45,061 bases of DNA from positions 1-45,061 of the IMG/VR virus record IMGVR_UViG_3300011116_001097; one strand, given 5' to 3'. This stretch comes from a virus. This document shows, piece by piece, positions 14,886 to 22,351 of the stretch; the stretch's first letter is position 1; each line of letters begins with the position of its first letter. The translations under genes were made by a program, and so were the position numbers. The notes under the pieces are model-generated. The model ran no database searches. It was not told the DNA's origin and was given only the letters and a program-made list of their open reading frames with translations.

Positions 14886-16463
14886 ATGGAAATAGAAGTA
14901 TTTGGATTTGAATTTGGAAAAAAACAAAAGACCAAAAAAGAGGTCGAAGATATAGCTTTACAAAAAATTGCGGCTCCAGAAACATTTGATGGAACCGTAA
15001 CAGTCGAGGCTGGTGGATATTTCAGTTCTGCGATAGATTACACAGGCACGCTGAAAGACGAAAGCAGTGCAGTAATTCAATACAGAAACATGTCTGTATA
15101 TCCTGAAATAGATAATGCAATTGAAGAAATTGTAAATGCTGCTATTGTAAAAGGAAGCGAAGCAAATCCTGTAAAATTGGATTTAAAAAATCTTGAAATA
15201 CCAGAATCAATTAAGATAAAAATATACAGAGAATTTGACAGAATCATTCATCTTTTGGATTTCAATCATAGAGGATATGAAATTTTTAGAAGATGGTATA
15301 TTGATTCCAGACTTTTCTATAACATTGTAATAGACAAAGACAATCCAGTAGACGGAATAAAAGAAATAATTCCAATCGATCCACTAAAGATCAAAAAAGT
15401 AAGAAAAATTAAAAAAGAACAAGAAAGAACAAAAACAGGTTCAGTCAATTTAATCAAAGAAATTGAAGAATATTACACATACACTGATTCCGATAAGGAA
15501 TCATTCTTGATGACTGGACCTGGTGGGCTTCAATTGTCGTTGGACAGTGTTGTATACGTTCCATCGGGATTGGTGGACATGAATACAAAGAGAGTCCTAG
15601 GTTATCTTCATAAAGCGATTCGTCCTCTGAATATGTTAAGACAACTAGAAGATGCTCTTCTAGTTTATCGTGTTGCCCGTGCACCTGAGCGCAGGGTGTT
15701 CTATGTTGACGTTGGTCAATTGCCAAAACAAAAAGCTGAACAATATTTGCGCGATATGATGAGTAGATTCAGAAATAGAATCATTTATAATCAGAGTTCT
15801 GGTGAAATACGTGATGAAAGAAATCACCTTTCAGTGCTTGAGGATTATTGGTTACCACGACGTGAAGGATCACAGGGTACACAGATTTCAGTTCTCCCTG
15901 GTGGAAACGCCATGTCTCAAATAGAAGATGTGGACTACTTCAAGAAGAAACTTTATAATTCGTTGAACGTTCCACTCAGTCGCTTGGTTGCAGAGCAAAC
16001 TGGTTTTAACATGGGTCGTTCTCTTGAAATTACAAGAGAAGAAGTAAAATTCTATAAATTCATCGATAGACTTCGTCAACATTTTTCAAAATTATTCTTA
16101 GATTTTTTGAGAGTCCAACTCCTTCTAAAGGGAGTTATGACCGAGGACGACTGGAATCAACTAAAACAAGATATCAAACTTGTTTATAACACAGACAATT
16201 ATTTCTGGGATTTGAAAGAAGCAGAAATTTTGTCAGAGAGAATCAAAATGCTTTCCATAACAGAGCCTTATGTTGGAAAGTATTTCTCAACAGAATATAT
16301 TCGAAGCAAGATTTTAAAGCAAACTGAGAATGAAATGAAACTTTTGGACAAGCAAATGGAAGTTGATAGAGAAAAAATGAGGCAAGAACAGATGATTATG
16401 ATGGCACAGCAACAGGCCATGGCAGCACAACAAGGTCAACCACCACCCGAAGGACAGCAATAA
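14886..16463 (+). CDS. 20: gp20 portal protein
   Basis: A 525-aa portal (T4 gp20 is 524 aa). Recognisable blocks are AVIQYRNMSVYPEIDNAIEE, then PIDPLKIKKVRKIKKEQ, AIRPLNMLRQLEDALLVYRV followed by ARAPERRVFYVDVGQLPK, LEDYWLPRREGSQGTQI and SRLVAEQTGFNMGRS. It forms the dodecameric ring at one head vertex, starts prohead assembly and is the docking site of gp17 and the neck. The C-terminus is Gln-, Met- and Ala-rich (residues about 490-525, low complexity). It has a plain leader with AAGAGAA; no late box was seen close to it. Confidence 0.95.
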   Translation: MEIEVFGFEFGKKQKTKKEVEDIALQKIAAPETFDGTVTVEAGGYFSSAIDYTGTLKDESSAVIQYRNMSVYPEIDNAIEEIVNAAIVKGSEANPVKLDLKNLEIPESIKIKIYREFDRIIHLLDFNHRGYEIFRRWYIDSRLFYNIVIDKDNPVDGIKEIIPIDPLKIKKVRKIKKEQERTKTGSVNLIKEIEEYYTYTDSDKESFLMTGPGGLQLSLDSVVYVPSGLVDMNTKRVLGYLHKAIRPLNMLRQLEDALLVYRVARAPERRVFYVDVGQLPKQKAEQYLRDMMSRFRNRIIYNQSSGEIRDERNHLSVLEDYWLPRREGSQGTQISVLPGGNAMSQIEDVDYFKKKLYNSLNVPLSRLVAEQTGFNMGRSLEITREEVKFYKFIDRLRQHFSKLFLDFLRVQLLLKGVMTEDDWNQLKQDIKLVYNTDNYFWDLKEAEILSERIKMLSITEPYVGKYFSTEYIRSKILKQTENEMKLLDKQMEVDREKMRQEQMIMMAQQQAMAAQQGQPPPEGQQ

Positions 16464-16882
16464 TGAATCTTTCTACCATAATTTTGAAAAGCGGAATCAA
16501 TTCTTTGATGTATGAAAGCGATGATTCCTTTAAGAAAAGTTTAGTCAACTCTCTTTCATTCAAGTTGAATGAGGCAGTCAAAGAAGTTCAAAAAGAACTT
16601 TCTTCAAAAATTTTGCTCATAAAAGATTCAACAGAAATAAATGAAGACATTTTAATGTTTTTAGAATTTATTGACAATTACAATCCAAAAACGAATAAAA
16701 ATTTAAAATGCAAAAATGGTACAACTATAAATATTACTGAAAATGATTTAACAAAAATAAAATTTCTTTTTGACTCCTTAAATTCAAAAAATCGTCAAAT
16801 GATGGTCAAAGAACTTTTTGAAAATCAAGGTGGATTAAAAAGAACTTTAGATTTTTACGATAAGGCAAAAAAGGCAATCTAA
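16463..16882 (+). CDS. Small protein in the gp67/gp68 (prohead core) position
   Basis: A 139-aa charged, mostly helical protein starting by TAATG overlap with the portal stop and ending by TAATG overlap with the next small gene. In T4 the interval between genes 20 and 21 holds 67 and 68, minor scaffold proteins. The segment SFKKSLVNSLSFKLNEAVKE is an amphipathic helix of the type found in such scaffold proteins. It carries no enzymatic motif. The prohead-core role is inferred from position, size and composition; sequence identity to T4 gp68 cannot be claimed by eye. Confidence 0.55.
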   Translation: MNLSTIILKSGINSLMYESDDSFKKSLVNSLSFKLNEAVKEVQKELSSKILLIKDSTEINEDILMFLEFIDNYNPKTNKNLKCKNGTTINITENDLTKIKFLFDSLNSKNRQMMVKELFENQGGLKRTLDFYDKAKKAI

Positions 16883-17061
16883 TGAACAACAAAGTAAAGA
16901 ACATGATCAAAGACGTGGTAGAGGAAAATGCTGTCGGTTTCAAGAAAAGCACAAGTGATGCTCTTTATGAGAAGATCAATCATAAGTTAAAAGATCAATA
17001 TGTCGTTGTGGCCAAAAATATTTTTTCACAGAATAAAAACGAATCGGGGGAAACTAAATGA
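16882..17061 (+). CDS. Very small helical protein before gp21, probable scaffold component
   Basis: A 59-aa frame: ATG at 16882 overlaps the previous TAA (TAATG), and its TGA at 17059-17061 overlaps the ATG of gene 21 (ATGA). These tight junctions make it a real gene despite its size. It starts MNNKVKNMIKDVVEENAVGF and continues with a basic helix (KKSTSDALYEKINHKLKD). T4 has gp67 (80 aa) and gp68 in this interval; this is likely a counterpart that sits in the prohead core and is cleaved by gp21. Confidence 0.65.
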   Translation: MNNKVKNMIKDVVEENAVGFKKSTSDALYEKINHKLKDQYVVVAKNIFSQNKNESGETK

Positions 17062-17702
17062 AACTGATCACCGAGCTAACAGAAGACATCAAGTACGTAA
17101 AAGAAAACGTTGGCAATGGAGATAAAAATTACTTCATTGAAGGCATCTTTATGCAGTCTGATGTCAAAAACAAGAATGGAAGAATCTACCCAAAAAACAT
17201 TCTTGCAAAGGAAGCTAGTCGTTACATCAACGAATATGTAAATAAGGGTCGTGCACTCGGTGAACTAAACCACCCAACAGGTCCAACTGTTAATCTTGAT
17301 CGCGTTTCTCATATTGTCAAAGAACTTCATGAAGATGGAAAAAATGTTTATGGCAAGGCAAAGGTTATGGACACCCCGATGGGAAGAATTGTAAAAAATC
17401 TCATTGAAGAAGGTGCTCAACTTGGAGTTTCTACTAGAGGAATGGGATCACTCAAGGCAAAGAATGGCTATCAAGAAGTGCAAGAGGATTTTATGCTTGC
17501 CGCTATTGATATAGTAGCAGATCCATCAGCACCAAATGCTTTCGTCAATGGAATCATGGAAGGAAGAGAATGGATCTATGAGAGTGGAATTTGGCAGGAA
17601 AGAGAAATTGATAGAGCAAGAAAATTGGTAAAAACTTCCTCAAATCGAAATTTACAAAAAAATATCGTAAAGGTATTTGAGCAATACTTCAAAAATCTAT
17701 AA
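17058..17702 (+). CDS. 21: gp21 prohead core protease
   Basis: A 214-aa protease (T4 gp21 is 212 aa). The catalytic His72 lies in GELNHP and Ser125 in QLGVSTRGMG, the herpesvirus-type serine protease pair; DFMLAAIDIVADPSAPNAF is the typical closing block. It sits in the scaffold core, is activated after shell assembly, and cuts head proteins after the sequence Leu/Ile-x-Glu. ATGA overlap with the small gene before it and TAATG with the gene after it place it in a continuous head operon. Confidence 0.93.
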   Translation: MKLITELTEDIKYVKENVGNGDKNYFIEGIFMQSDVKNKNGRIYPKNILAKEASRYINEYVNKGRALGELNHPTGPTVNLDRVSHIVKELHEDGKNVYGKAKVMDTPMGRIVKNLIEEGAQLGVSTRGMGSLKAKNGYQEVQEDFMLAAIDIVADPSAPNAFVNGIMEGREWIYESGIWQEREIDRARKLVKTSSNRNLQKNIVKVFEQYFKNL

Positions 17703-18544
17703 TGAATACTTTCGATCCATACACCAAGAACATAATTTGCTCTTATTTAACAGAGCAATCTGTTCCACCTAGTACACGAAGTCAACCAAAGCAAAGAACA
17801 CCAGAAGAACAACAAAAAAAATCTCAGATGATTCGATATGGAAGAACTGGAGTCCCTAGTGGATGGGATCTTGAAAATCAAGCCATGTGGTGGAACCACA
17901 GAAACATGGTTGAAAAAATGCTTGAAGGTATCACTGCTGGTGGTATTGCTAGTGCAACTGGTCTTGTTGGAAAAGGAATGGATCTAGCAAAGTATGGTCT
18001 TTTTGGTGGAAGGCCAGCAGGAACACCAAAAAGTGCTTATGAAGTTGGATTTGACTTTGCGACCGGAGCAATGAACAAAGCGGGTCAAGCGATGGCTGCT
18101 CCAGCGGAATATGCATTAAAGCAAGTTGCAAGAACTGCGATGGCAAGGCTTTATCTTGGTCAAGAAGACGACATTGGAGAAGCCATAAACAAATCTATTG
18201 GTGAACTTGGACTCGGAGAGGGTCTAGGTATCATGGGTGCACCATCCGAGGCTGCTAGCAAAATCTTCAACCTTGCTTATGGTTTAATTGATCCAACGAC
18301 ATACGGTGGATCAACACAAGGATTCTTGGCGAAAGGAAGACTCGGTGAAACTGGAATTCGTCAAGCAGAACGAATTGGAAAAATTGCAATTCTTGGAAAA
18401 GATCCATTTGAATATGCTTTAACAAGAATGGGAGCCAAAGAAGCATCTGATTCAATAGGTAGACAAGCAACCACAAATGTTGGTGCTGTAGGCACTTTAG
18501 GTGGATCTTTAGAAAATCTAAGGAGAATGGGAATTGCTAAATAA
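17702..18544 (+). CDS. Unknown Gly/Ala-rich protein, probable internal head protein
   Basis: A 280-aa protein with no counterpart between genes 21 and 22 in T4. After a charged, Gln/Pro-rich N-terminus (residues 20-45) it has Gly/Ala-rich helical stretches that look hydrophobic or amphipathic (about 76-105, 118-150, 170-197). Five Leu/Ile-x-Glu triplets that match the gp21 cleavage rule occur: LTE 16-18, IGE 158-160, IGE 166-168, LGE 171-173 and LGE 214-216. Its place between the protease and the scaffold, with TAATG coupling to gp21, suggests a protein packed in the head and processed there, perhaps one injected with the DNA or acting on membranes. The function is inference only. Confidence 0.6.
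   Translation: MNTFDPYTKNIICSYLTEQSVPPSTRSQPKQRTPEEQQKKSQMIRYGRTGVPSGWDLENQAMWWNHRNMVEKMLEGITAGGIASATGLVGKGMDLAKYGLFGGRPAGTPKSAYEVGFDFATGAMNKAGQAMAAPAEYALKQVARTAMARLYLGQEDDIGEAINKSIGELGLGEGLGIMGAPSEAASKIFNLAYGLIDPTTYGGSTQGFLAKGRLGETGIRQAERIGKIAILGKDPFEYALTRMGAKEASDSIGRQATTNVGAVGTLGGSLENLRRMGIAK
18536..18543 (+). promoter_or_regulatory. Late promoter-like box GCTAAATA before gp22
   Basis: GCTAAATA overlaps the stop of the preceding gene; the gp22 ATG is at 18567 with AAGGA between. It resembles the NATAAATA/TCTAAATA boxes elsewhere, with a C in place of A at the second position. Confidence 0.4.
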
Positions 18545-18566
18545 GTAAGATCAAGGATCTATTGAT

Positions 18567-19622
18567 ATGAAGAGAACAAAAAATACAATCAATGAACAAA
18601 TGCAACAGGGTATGGGTATGGTTATGCCAGCAAATGGTGTTGCTTATACACCAGATGGCAAGGGCAACGTGACCCCAACTCCAGTTGTAACCGCAAATAA
18701 TTATGCAAAAGCACAGGTTCCAACCACCATGGCTGCTATGGCTGGTGGAATGGCTTCAATGGGTGGTGCTCCAGCATCTGGACCAGCACCAACTCAAAAT
18801 GAACCAGAAGAAGAACCAATGGAATCTGAGGAGGAAGAGGAAGAGGAAGAAGAGCCAACCGAGACCAACGAGTCTGCAATCAAATTCAAGAATGCTTTGG
18901 TTGAACTCCTTGGTGAAGAGGCCGCTGACTCAACCCTCGTAACACAACTTGAGGCAATTTTTGAAGCCGCAGTTCAAGAAAAAGTAAATGCAGAAGTATC
19001 AAAGACCGTAGTTTCTTTGGACGAAGGTGTCAAAAATTATCTTGAGAACGTCACCAACAATCTAGTAGAAAAAGTAGATGATTATCTAGACTATGTTGTT
19101 GAAGAGTGGATGCAAGAAAATGCCGTTGCCGTTGAGCAAGGCATCAAGACACAAATTGCTGAAAACTTCATCTCGGGACTCAAGAATCTCTTTGAGAATC
19201 ACTACATTGATGTTCCAGCAGAAAAGTACAATGCACTTGATGAACTTTATGCTCACAACGTAGAACTTTCAAACACCTTGAATAGTGCAATCAATGAAAA
19301 CATCAATCTTCGCAAGGAAATGGCACTTACTGAGTGCGCTGGAATCTTTGTTTCTGAAACAAAGGATCTTGCAGACACACAAGTAGCCAAACTTCAATCA
19401 TTGATGGAAAACGTTGCCTTTGGAACTCCAGAAGAATATCGTGAAAAACTCGTAACAATCAAAGAAAATTACCTAAAGAACCCACAATCTTCACAACGTG
19501 TTGTTCGCCAAGCGCCACAACAAATCAATGAAGAAATGACATTCTCAGCTGTGTCGAAGCCCGAAAACAGCACAGTTGAGTCTTATGCAAGTGTTATCGG
19601 CAAACTCAACAAGAAACTCTAA
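18567..19622 (+). CDS. 22: gp22-like prohead scaffold protein
   Basis: A 351-aa protein (T4 gp22 is 269 aa) in the position between protease and capsid. The N-terminal third is Met-, Gly-, Ala- and Pro-rich, then a run of nine Glu (residues about 88-97, in 18829-18855) leads into a long acidic, helical region with coiled-coil character (FKNALVELLGEEAADSTLVT; NALDELYAHNVELSNTLNSA). Acidic helical scaffolds of this kind fill the prohead core and are degraded by gp21; LGE and LTE sites are present. The C-terminal segment has Ser/Gln/Arg (SSQRVVRQAPQQINEEMTFS). Confidence 0.8.
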   Translation: MKRTKNTINEQMQQGMGMVMPANGVAYTPDGKGNVTPTPVVTANNYAKAQVPTTMAAMAGGMASMGGAPASGPAPTQNEPEEEPMESEEEEEEEEEPTETNESAIKFKNALVELLGEEAADSTLVTQLEAIFEAAVQEKVNAEVSKTVVSLDEGVKNYLENVTNNLVEKVDDYLDYVVEEWMQENAVAVEQGIKTQIAENFISGLKNLFENHYIDVPAEKYNALDELYAHNVELSNTLNSAINENINLRKEMALTECAGIFVSETKDLADTQVAKLQSLMENVAFGTPEEYREKLVTIKENYLKNPQSSQRVVRQAPQQINEEMTFSAVSKPENSTVESYASVIGKLNKKL

Positions 19623-19633
19623 CAAGGAAATAT

Positions 19634-19641
19634 CCTAAATA
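19634..19641 (+). promoter_or_regulatory. Late promoter-like box CCTAAATA before gp23
   Basis: CCTAAATA lies 28 bases before the gp23 ATG. A strong ribosome-binding site CAGGAGAT (19652-19659) lies between them. The most abundant virion protein would be expected to have its own late promoter and a good leader. Confidence 0.45.
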
Positions 19642-19669
19642 ATTTTAACTCACAGGAGATACTAAGAAA

Positions 19670-21091
19670 ATGAACTTTCAAGACAACACACCTTACGACA
19701 TCTTGACCGAGAAGTGGAATCCAGTTCTCGCTCATGATGCTCTTCCAGAAATCCAAGATGACTATCGCAAGAAAGTCACAGCCGTCCTTCTAGAGAACCA
19801 AGAGCAAGCTCTTCGTGCTCAACACCTAACAGAAGACATGACCTCCAACAATTTGGGAATGCCAACCACCTTCACCAACACAGGTGCAGTGTCTGGTTAC
19901 GATCCAGTTCTCATCTCACTGGTTCGTCGTGCTATGCCAAACTTGATGGCCTATGACATCTGCGGCGTTCAGCCAATGACTGCTCCAACCGGCCTCATCT
20001 TTGCAATGCGCGCTAACTACGGTGGTTACGAATATGGTAACACCAGATTGTACGCTGAAGCAATGTTCCAAGAAGCACAACCACAATACGGTGGTTCTGG
20101 TTACACAATCGGTCAAGACTATGCTGGTCAAACAGCCTTCTATGGTCTCTGCGGCTTCTCCGGATCTTCTGCAAGCAATCCAATTACACTTCGTAATTTT
20201 GCTGCTGCAGATTTCAGCCGATTCCGTGGATTGTTGACAGGCAGAGGTGAAGGTTTGGGTGGCGGTGGTTCCAATCCAAACTTCAACCAAATGGCCTTCT
20301 CAATCGACCGTGTTGCCGTACAAGCTCGTACACGTGCTCTGTCCAGCAACTACACAATCGAATTGGCACAAGACCTCAAGGCTGTTCACGGTCTAGACGC
20401 TGAAGCTGAACTCGCCAACCTACTCAGCACAGAAATTCTTGCTGAAATCAACCGTGAAATCATTCGCACAGTTTACTACGTTGCCCGCAAGGGATCACAA
20501 CAGAACGATCTCACAGCAGTTGGTGGCGGAAGATACGACCTAAATCAAGATTCTGATGGTCGTTGGTCTGCCGAACGCTTCCGTGGCCTCACTTTCCAAA
20601 TCGAAAGAGAGTGCAACGCAATCGCCAAGGAAACACGTCGTGGCAAGGGTAACTTCATCATCTGCGATAGCGATACAGCTGCTGCTCTAGCCATGTCTGG
20701 CTTTATGAGCCTCAGCCCCGGAATCGCTCCTCAGATCAATGGTGACGATACTCAGTCAACCTTTGCTGGTGTACTTAACGGCAAGATCCGAGTCTACATC
20801 GATCCCTATTCACAACTCGGTGTAAACTTCTTCGTTGCTGGCTATAAGGGCGAGTCTCCATATGACGCAGGTCTGTTCTACTGCCCATACGTTCCTCTCC
20901 AAATGGTCCGTGCAGTTGATCCAAATACTTTCCAACCACGTATTGGATTCAAGACTCGTTACGGCGTAGTCGCAAATCCATACGTTCTAACTGGGTCGAA
21001 CGTACCAGATGGCGAAAACCTCACACAAGGTTTGAACCAATACTACCGCATCACCGAAATCACAAACCTCCACGGTATGACCCTCGGTTGA
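19670..21091 (+). CDS. 23: gp23 major capsid protein
   Basis: A 473-aa HK97-fold capsid protein (T4 gp23 is 521 aa). TNTGAVSGYDPVLISLVRRA, then MPNLMAYDICGVQPMTAPTG, LIFAMRANYGGYEYGN, TRALSSNYTIELAQDLKAVH, then GLDAEAELANLLSTEILAEI are the classic T4-like blocks used for marine gp23 surveys. A gp21 site L-T-E at residues 53-55 would give the mature N-terminus at Asp56. Codon use differs from neighbours: many C-ending codons (GAC, AAC, TTC, CGC), as in very highly expressed genes. It has a strong AGGAG site upstream and a strong hairpin terminator 27 bases after the stop. Confidence 0.97.
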   Translation: MNFQDNTPYDILTEKWNPVLAHDALPEIQDDYRKKVTAVLLENQEQALRAQHLTEDMTSNNLGMPTTFTNTGAVSGYDPVLISLVRRAMPNLMAYDICGVQPMTAPTGLIFAMRANYGGYEYGNTRLYAEAMFQEAQPQYGGSGYTIGQDYAGQTAFYGLCGFSGSSASNPITLRNFAAADFSRFRGLLTGRGEGLGGGGSNPNFNQMAFSIDRVAVQARTRALSSNYTIELAQDLKAVHGLDAEAELANLLSTEILAEINREIIRTVYYVARKGSQQNDLTAVGGGRYDLNQDSDGRWSAERFRGLTFQIERECNAIAKETRRGKGNFIICDSDTAAALAMSGFMSLSPGIAPQINGDDTQSTFAGVLNGKIRVYIDPYSQLGVNFFVAGYKGESPYDAGLFYCPYVPLQMVRAVDPNTFQPRIGFKTRYGVVANPYVLTGSNVPDGENLTQGLNQYYRITEITNLHGMTLG

Positions 21092-21117
21092 TCGAATAGT
21101 ATAAGTTAAGTCAACGA

Positions 21118-21151
21118 AACCCCCCAGAGAAATCTGGGGGGTTTTCTTTTT
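21118..21151 (+). terminator. Strong Rho-independent terminator after gp23
   Basis: A perfect 9-bp stem, CCCCCCAGA (21120-21128) against TCTGGGGGG (21133-21141), closed by a GAAA tetraloop and extended by two A-T pairs, followed by TTTTCTTTTT. It is the strongest hairpin noticed in the window and would end the head-gene transcript directly after the capsid gene. Confidence 0.92.
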
Positions 21152-21153
21152 AC

Positions 21154-21161
21154 CATAAATA
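21154..21161 (+). promoter_or_regulatory. Late promoter box CATAAATA before the tube-fold protein
   Basis: CATAAATA, TTTCT, ATG at 21167: the same five-base spacing as at 1804 and 8840. It lies just behind the gp23 terminator, so this gene is a separate late transcript. Confidence 0.6.
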
Positions 21162-21166
21162 TTTCT

Positions 21167-21709
21167 ATGAGCAGCAATCCATGCCAAGATAATTTAAATC
21201 TTCTTTACTCCAATTATTTTCAATTAAAAATCTTGAGAGGAACAAAGGTTTTGGAATTGATGGCAACAAAAGTAAATCTACCTGGATTGTCCATCCCAGA
21301 TCAAGCACAACCAACAATATTTGGAACTACAATTCCGGTTCCAACCATGTCTGTTCAATTTGACCCACTTTCAATTGAATTTCTTGTAGACGATGATTTA
21401 ACAAACTGGAAAAGCATATATTCATGGATGAGAAATGTTACAAATATAAAAAATTCAACAAGCAACAATATTGAAAATTATCAAGACTGGCATTACCAAG
21501 CAACATTGATACTTCAATCAAATCTATACAAATATGGTGGTTGTACAAGTCCAGTTTTAACTGTTGAATTTTCAAACTTAATTCCAATAAAATTAAGTGG
21601 ATTGATTTTTCAATCTGATTCGGCTGATGCGCAACACGTCAAGGCATCTTGTAGTTTCAAGTATTCATACTATGAATTAAATCCAGATGCTCCAGATGAT
21701 TTATCATGA
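21167..21709 (+). CDS. Tube-fold virion protein in the gp3 position
   Basis: A 180-aa protein. YFQLKILRGTKVLELMATKV followed by NLPGLSIPDQAQPT and FDPLSIEFLVDDDLTNWKSI is a pattern found in tail-tube-fold structural proteins of marine T4-like phages ('F-x-L-x-I-x-R-x-x-x-x-x-x-x-x-x-x-x-x-L-P-G'). In cyanophage relatives the gene after gp23 is often labelled gp3, the tail completion protein (176 aa in T4), so that is the first candidate from position and length. It could instead be a further tube or tail-tip ring protein. It meets the next gene tail to tail with a six-base overlap of the stop regions and no terminator. Confidence 0.55.
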   Translation: MSSNPCQDNLNLLYSNYFQLKILRGTKVLELMATKVNLPGLSIPDQAQPTIFGTTIPVPTMSVQFDPLSIEFLVDDDLTNWKSIYSWMRNVTNIKNSTSNNIENYQDWHYQATLILQSNLYKYGGCTSPVLTVEFSNLIPIKLSGLIFQSDSADAQHVKASCSFKYSYYELNPDAPDDLS

Positions 21710-22324
21710 CAGATAGTCATTTGGATTGTCAGACCAACCTTCAGCTGTATTTGGATTTGCTTCTGGATTGTAAGGAAGTTTAGTGGCCTCTGGTTTGAAT
21801 TTCTTTTTCTTCTTTGGCTTTGGATCTTCTATTTTTTCTTCCTTTTCATCCTCTTCATCCAAATCAAAAATTTCTGTATCTTCGTAGTTTTCAATAAGTT
21901 CATTCACAAAATCAACAAAATCAGAATTGTTGAACAATTCATTCAACATTTGCAGTCCAACAAACTCTGAATTTGTGTTGGCATCTTCTGCTGCAGAGCT
22001 TATAATCATTTTTGGATTTTGGCGTAAATACTCACAATAAGTCATGTACATTATTTTTAATTCATCATTTGGTTTTGAGATAAAAATAACTGAGTTTGAA
22101 GGTATTTTTATGACAAACAAAGATGTGAATGCAGCGTAGTTACTTAGTTTTATAAATTCTGTTGGTCCTTCTGGACCCTTTCCATAACTAACATCTACTC
22201 TAGCAGGAAATGAAAGTTCATATTCCGTCTCAGAATCATTCATTAAAATGCCCACGATTTCTTCACCCGTTGTCAATTTGACAATTCTTATTGACTCTGA
22301 AGAATCATTGGATTCGTCGGACAT
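21704..22324 (-). CDS. Sm-like N-terminal domain protein with acidic/Lys-rich tail
   Basis: A 206-aa protein. IRIVKLTTGEEIVGILMNDS at residues about 12-31 has the Sm1 pattern (hydrophobic-x-x-G-x-x-x-x-G-hydrophobic), followed by beta strands ending SVIFISKPNDELKIMY, as in LSm/Hfq-like folds. The C-terminal part is strongly acidic (DLDEEDEKEEKIED) followed by KPKKKKKFKPE and a Pro/Asn-rich end. It has a good SD (GGAGGA, six bases from the ATG) and a GATAAATA box. It lies downstream of uvsW. RNA binding or a small acidic single-strand-DNA partner are possible; the function is unknown. Confidence 0.55.
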   Translation of the reverse strand: MSDESNDSSESIRIVKLTTGEEIVGILMNDSETEYELSFPARVDVSYGKGPEGPTEFIKLSNYAAFTSLFVIKIPSNSVIFISKPNDELKIMYMTYCEYLRQNPKMIISSAAEDANTNSEFVGLQMLNELFNNSDFVDFVNELIENYEDTEIFDLDEEDEKEEKIEDPKPKKKKKFKPEATKLPYNPEANPNTAEGWSDNPNDYLS

Positions 22325-22330
22325 TGAATG

Positions 22331-22351
22331 TCCTCCTTTTAATTATTTATC
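22331..22351 (-). promoter_or_regulatory. Late box GATAAATA and SD GGAGGA for the Sm-like gene
   Basis: On the minus strand, GATAAATA (22351-22344) is followed by AATTAAAA and GGAGGA (22336-22331), six bases before the ATG at 22324. The box lies at the end of the uvsW coding region, so the Sm-like gene can be made late and apart from uvsW. Confidence 0.5.

Noticed and set aside
19916-20290. A 124-codon minus-strand open frame inside gp23
   Set aside because: It arises from the C-rich codon use of the capsid gene; no start signal and no recognisable protein.
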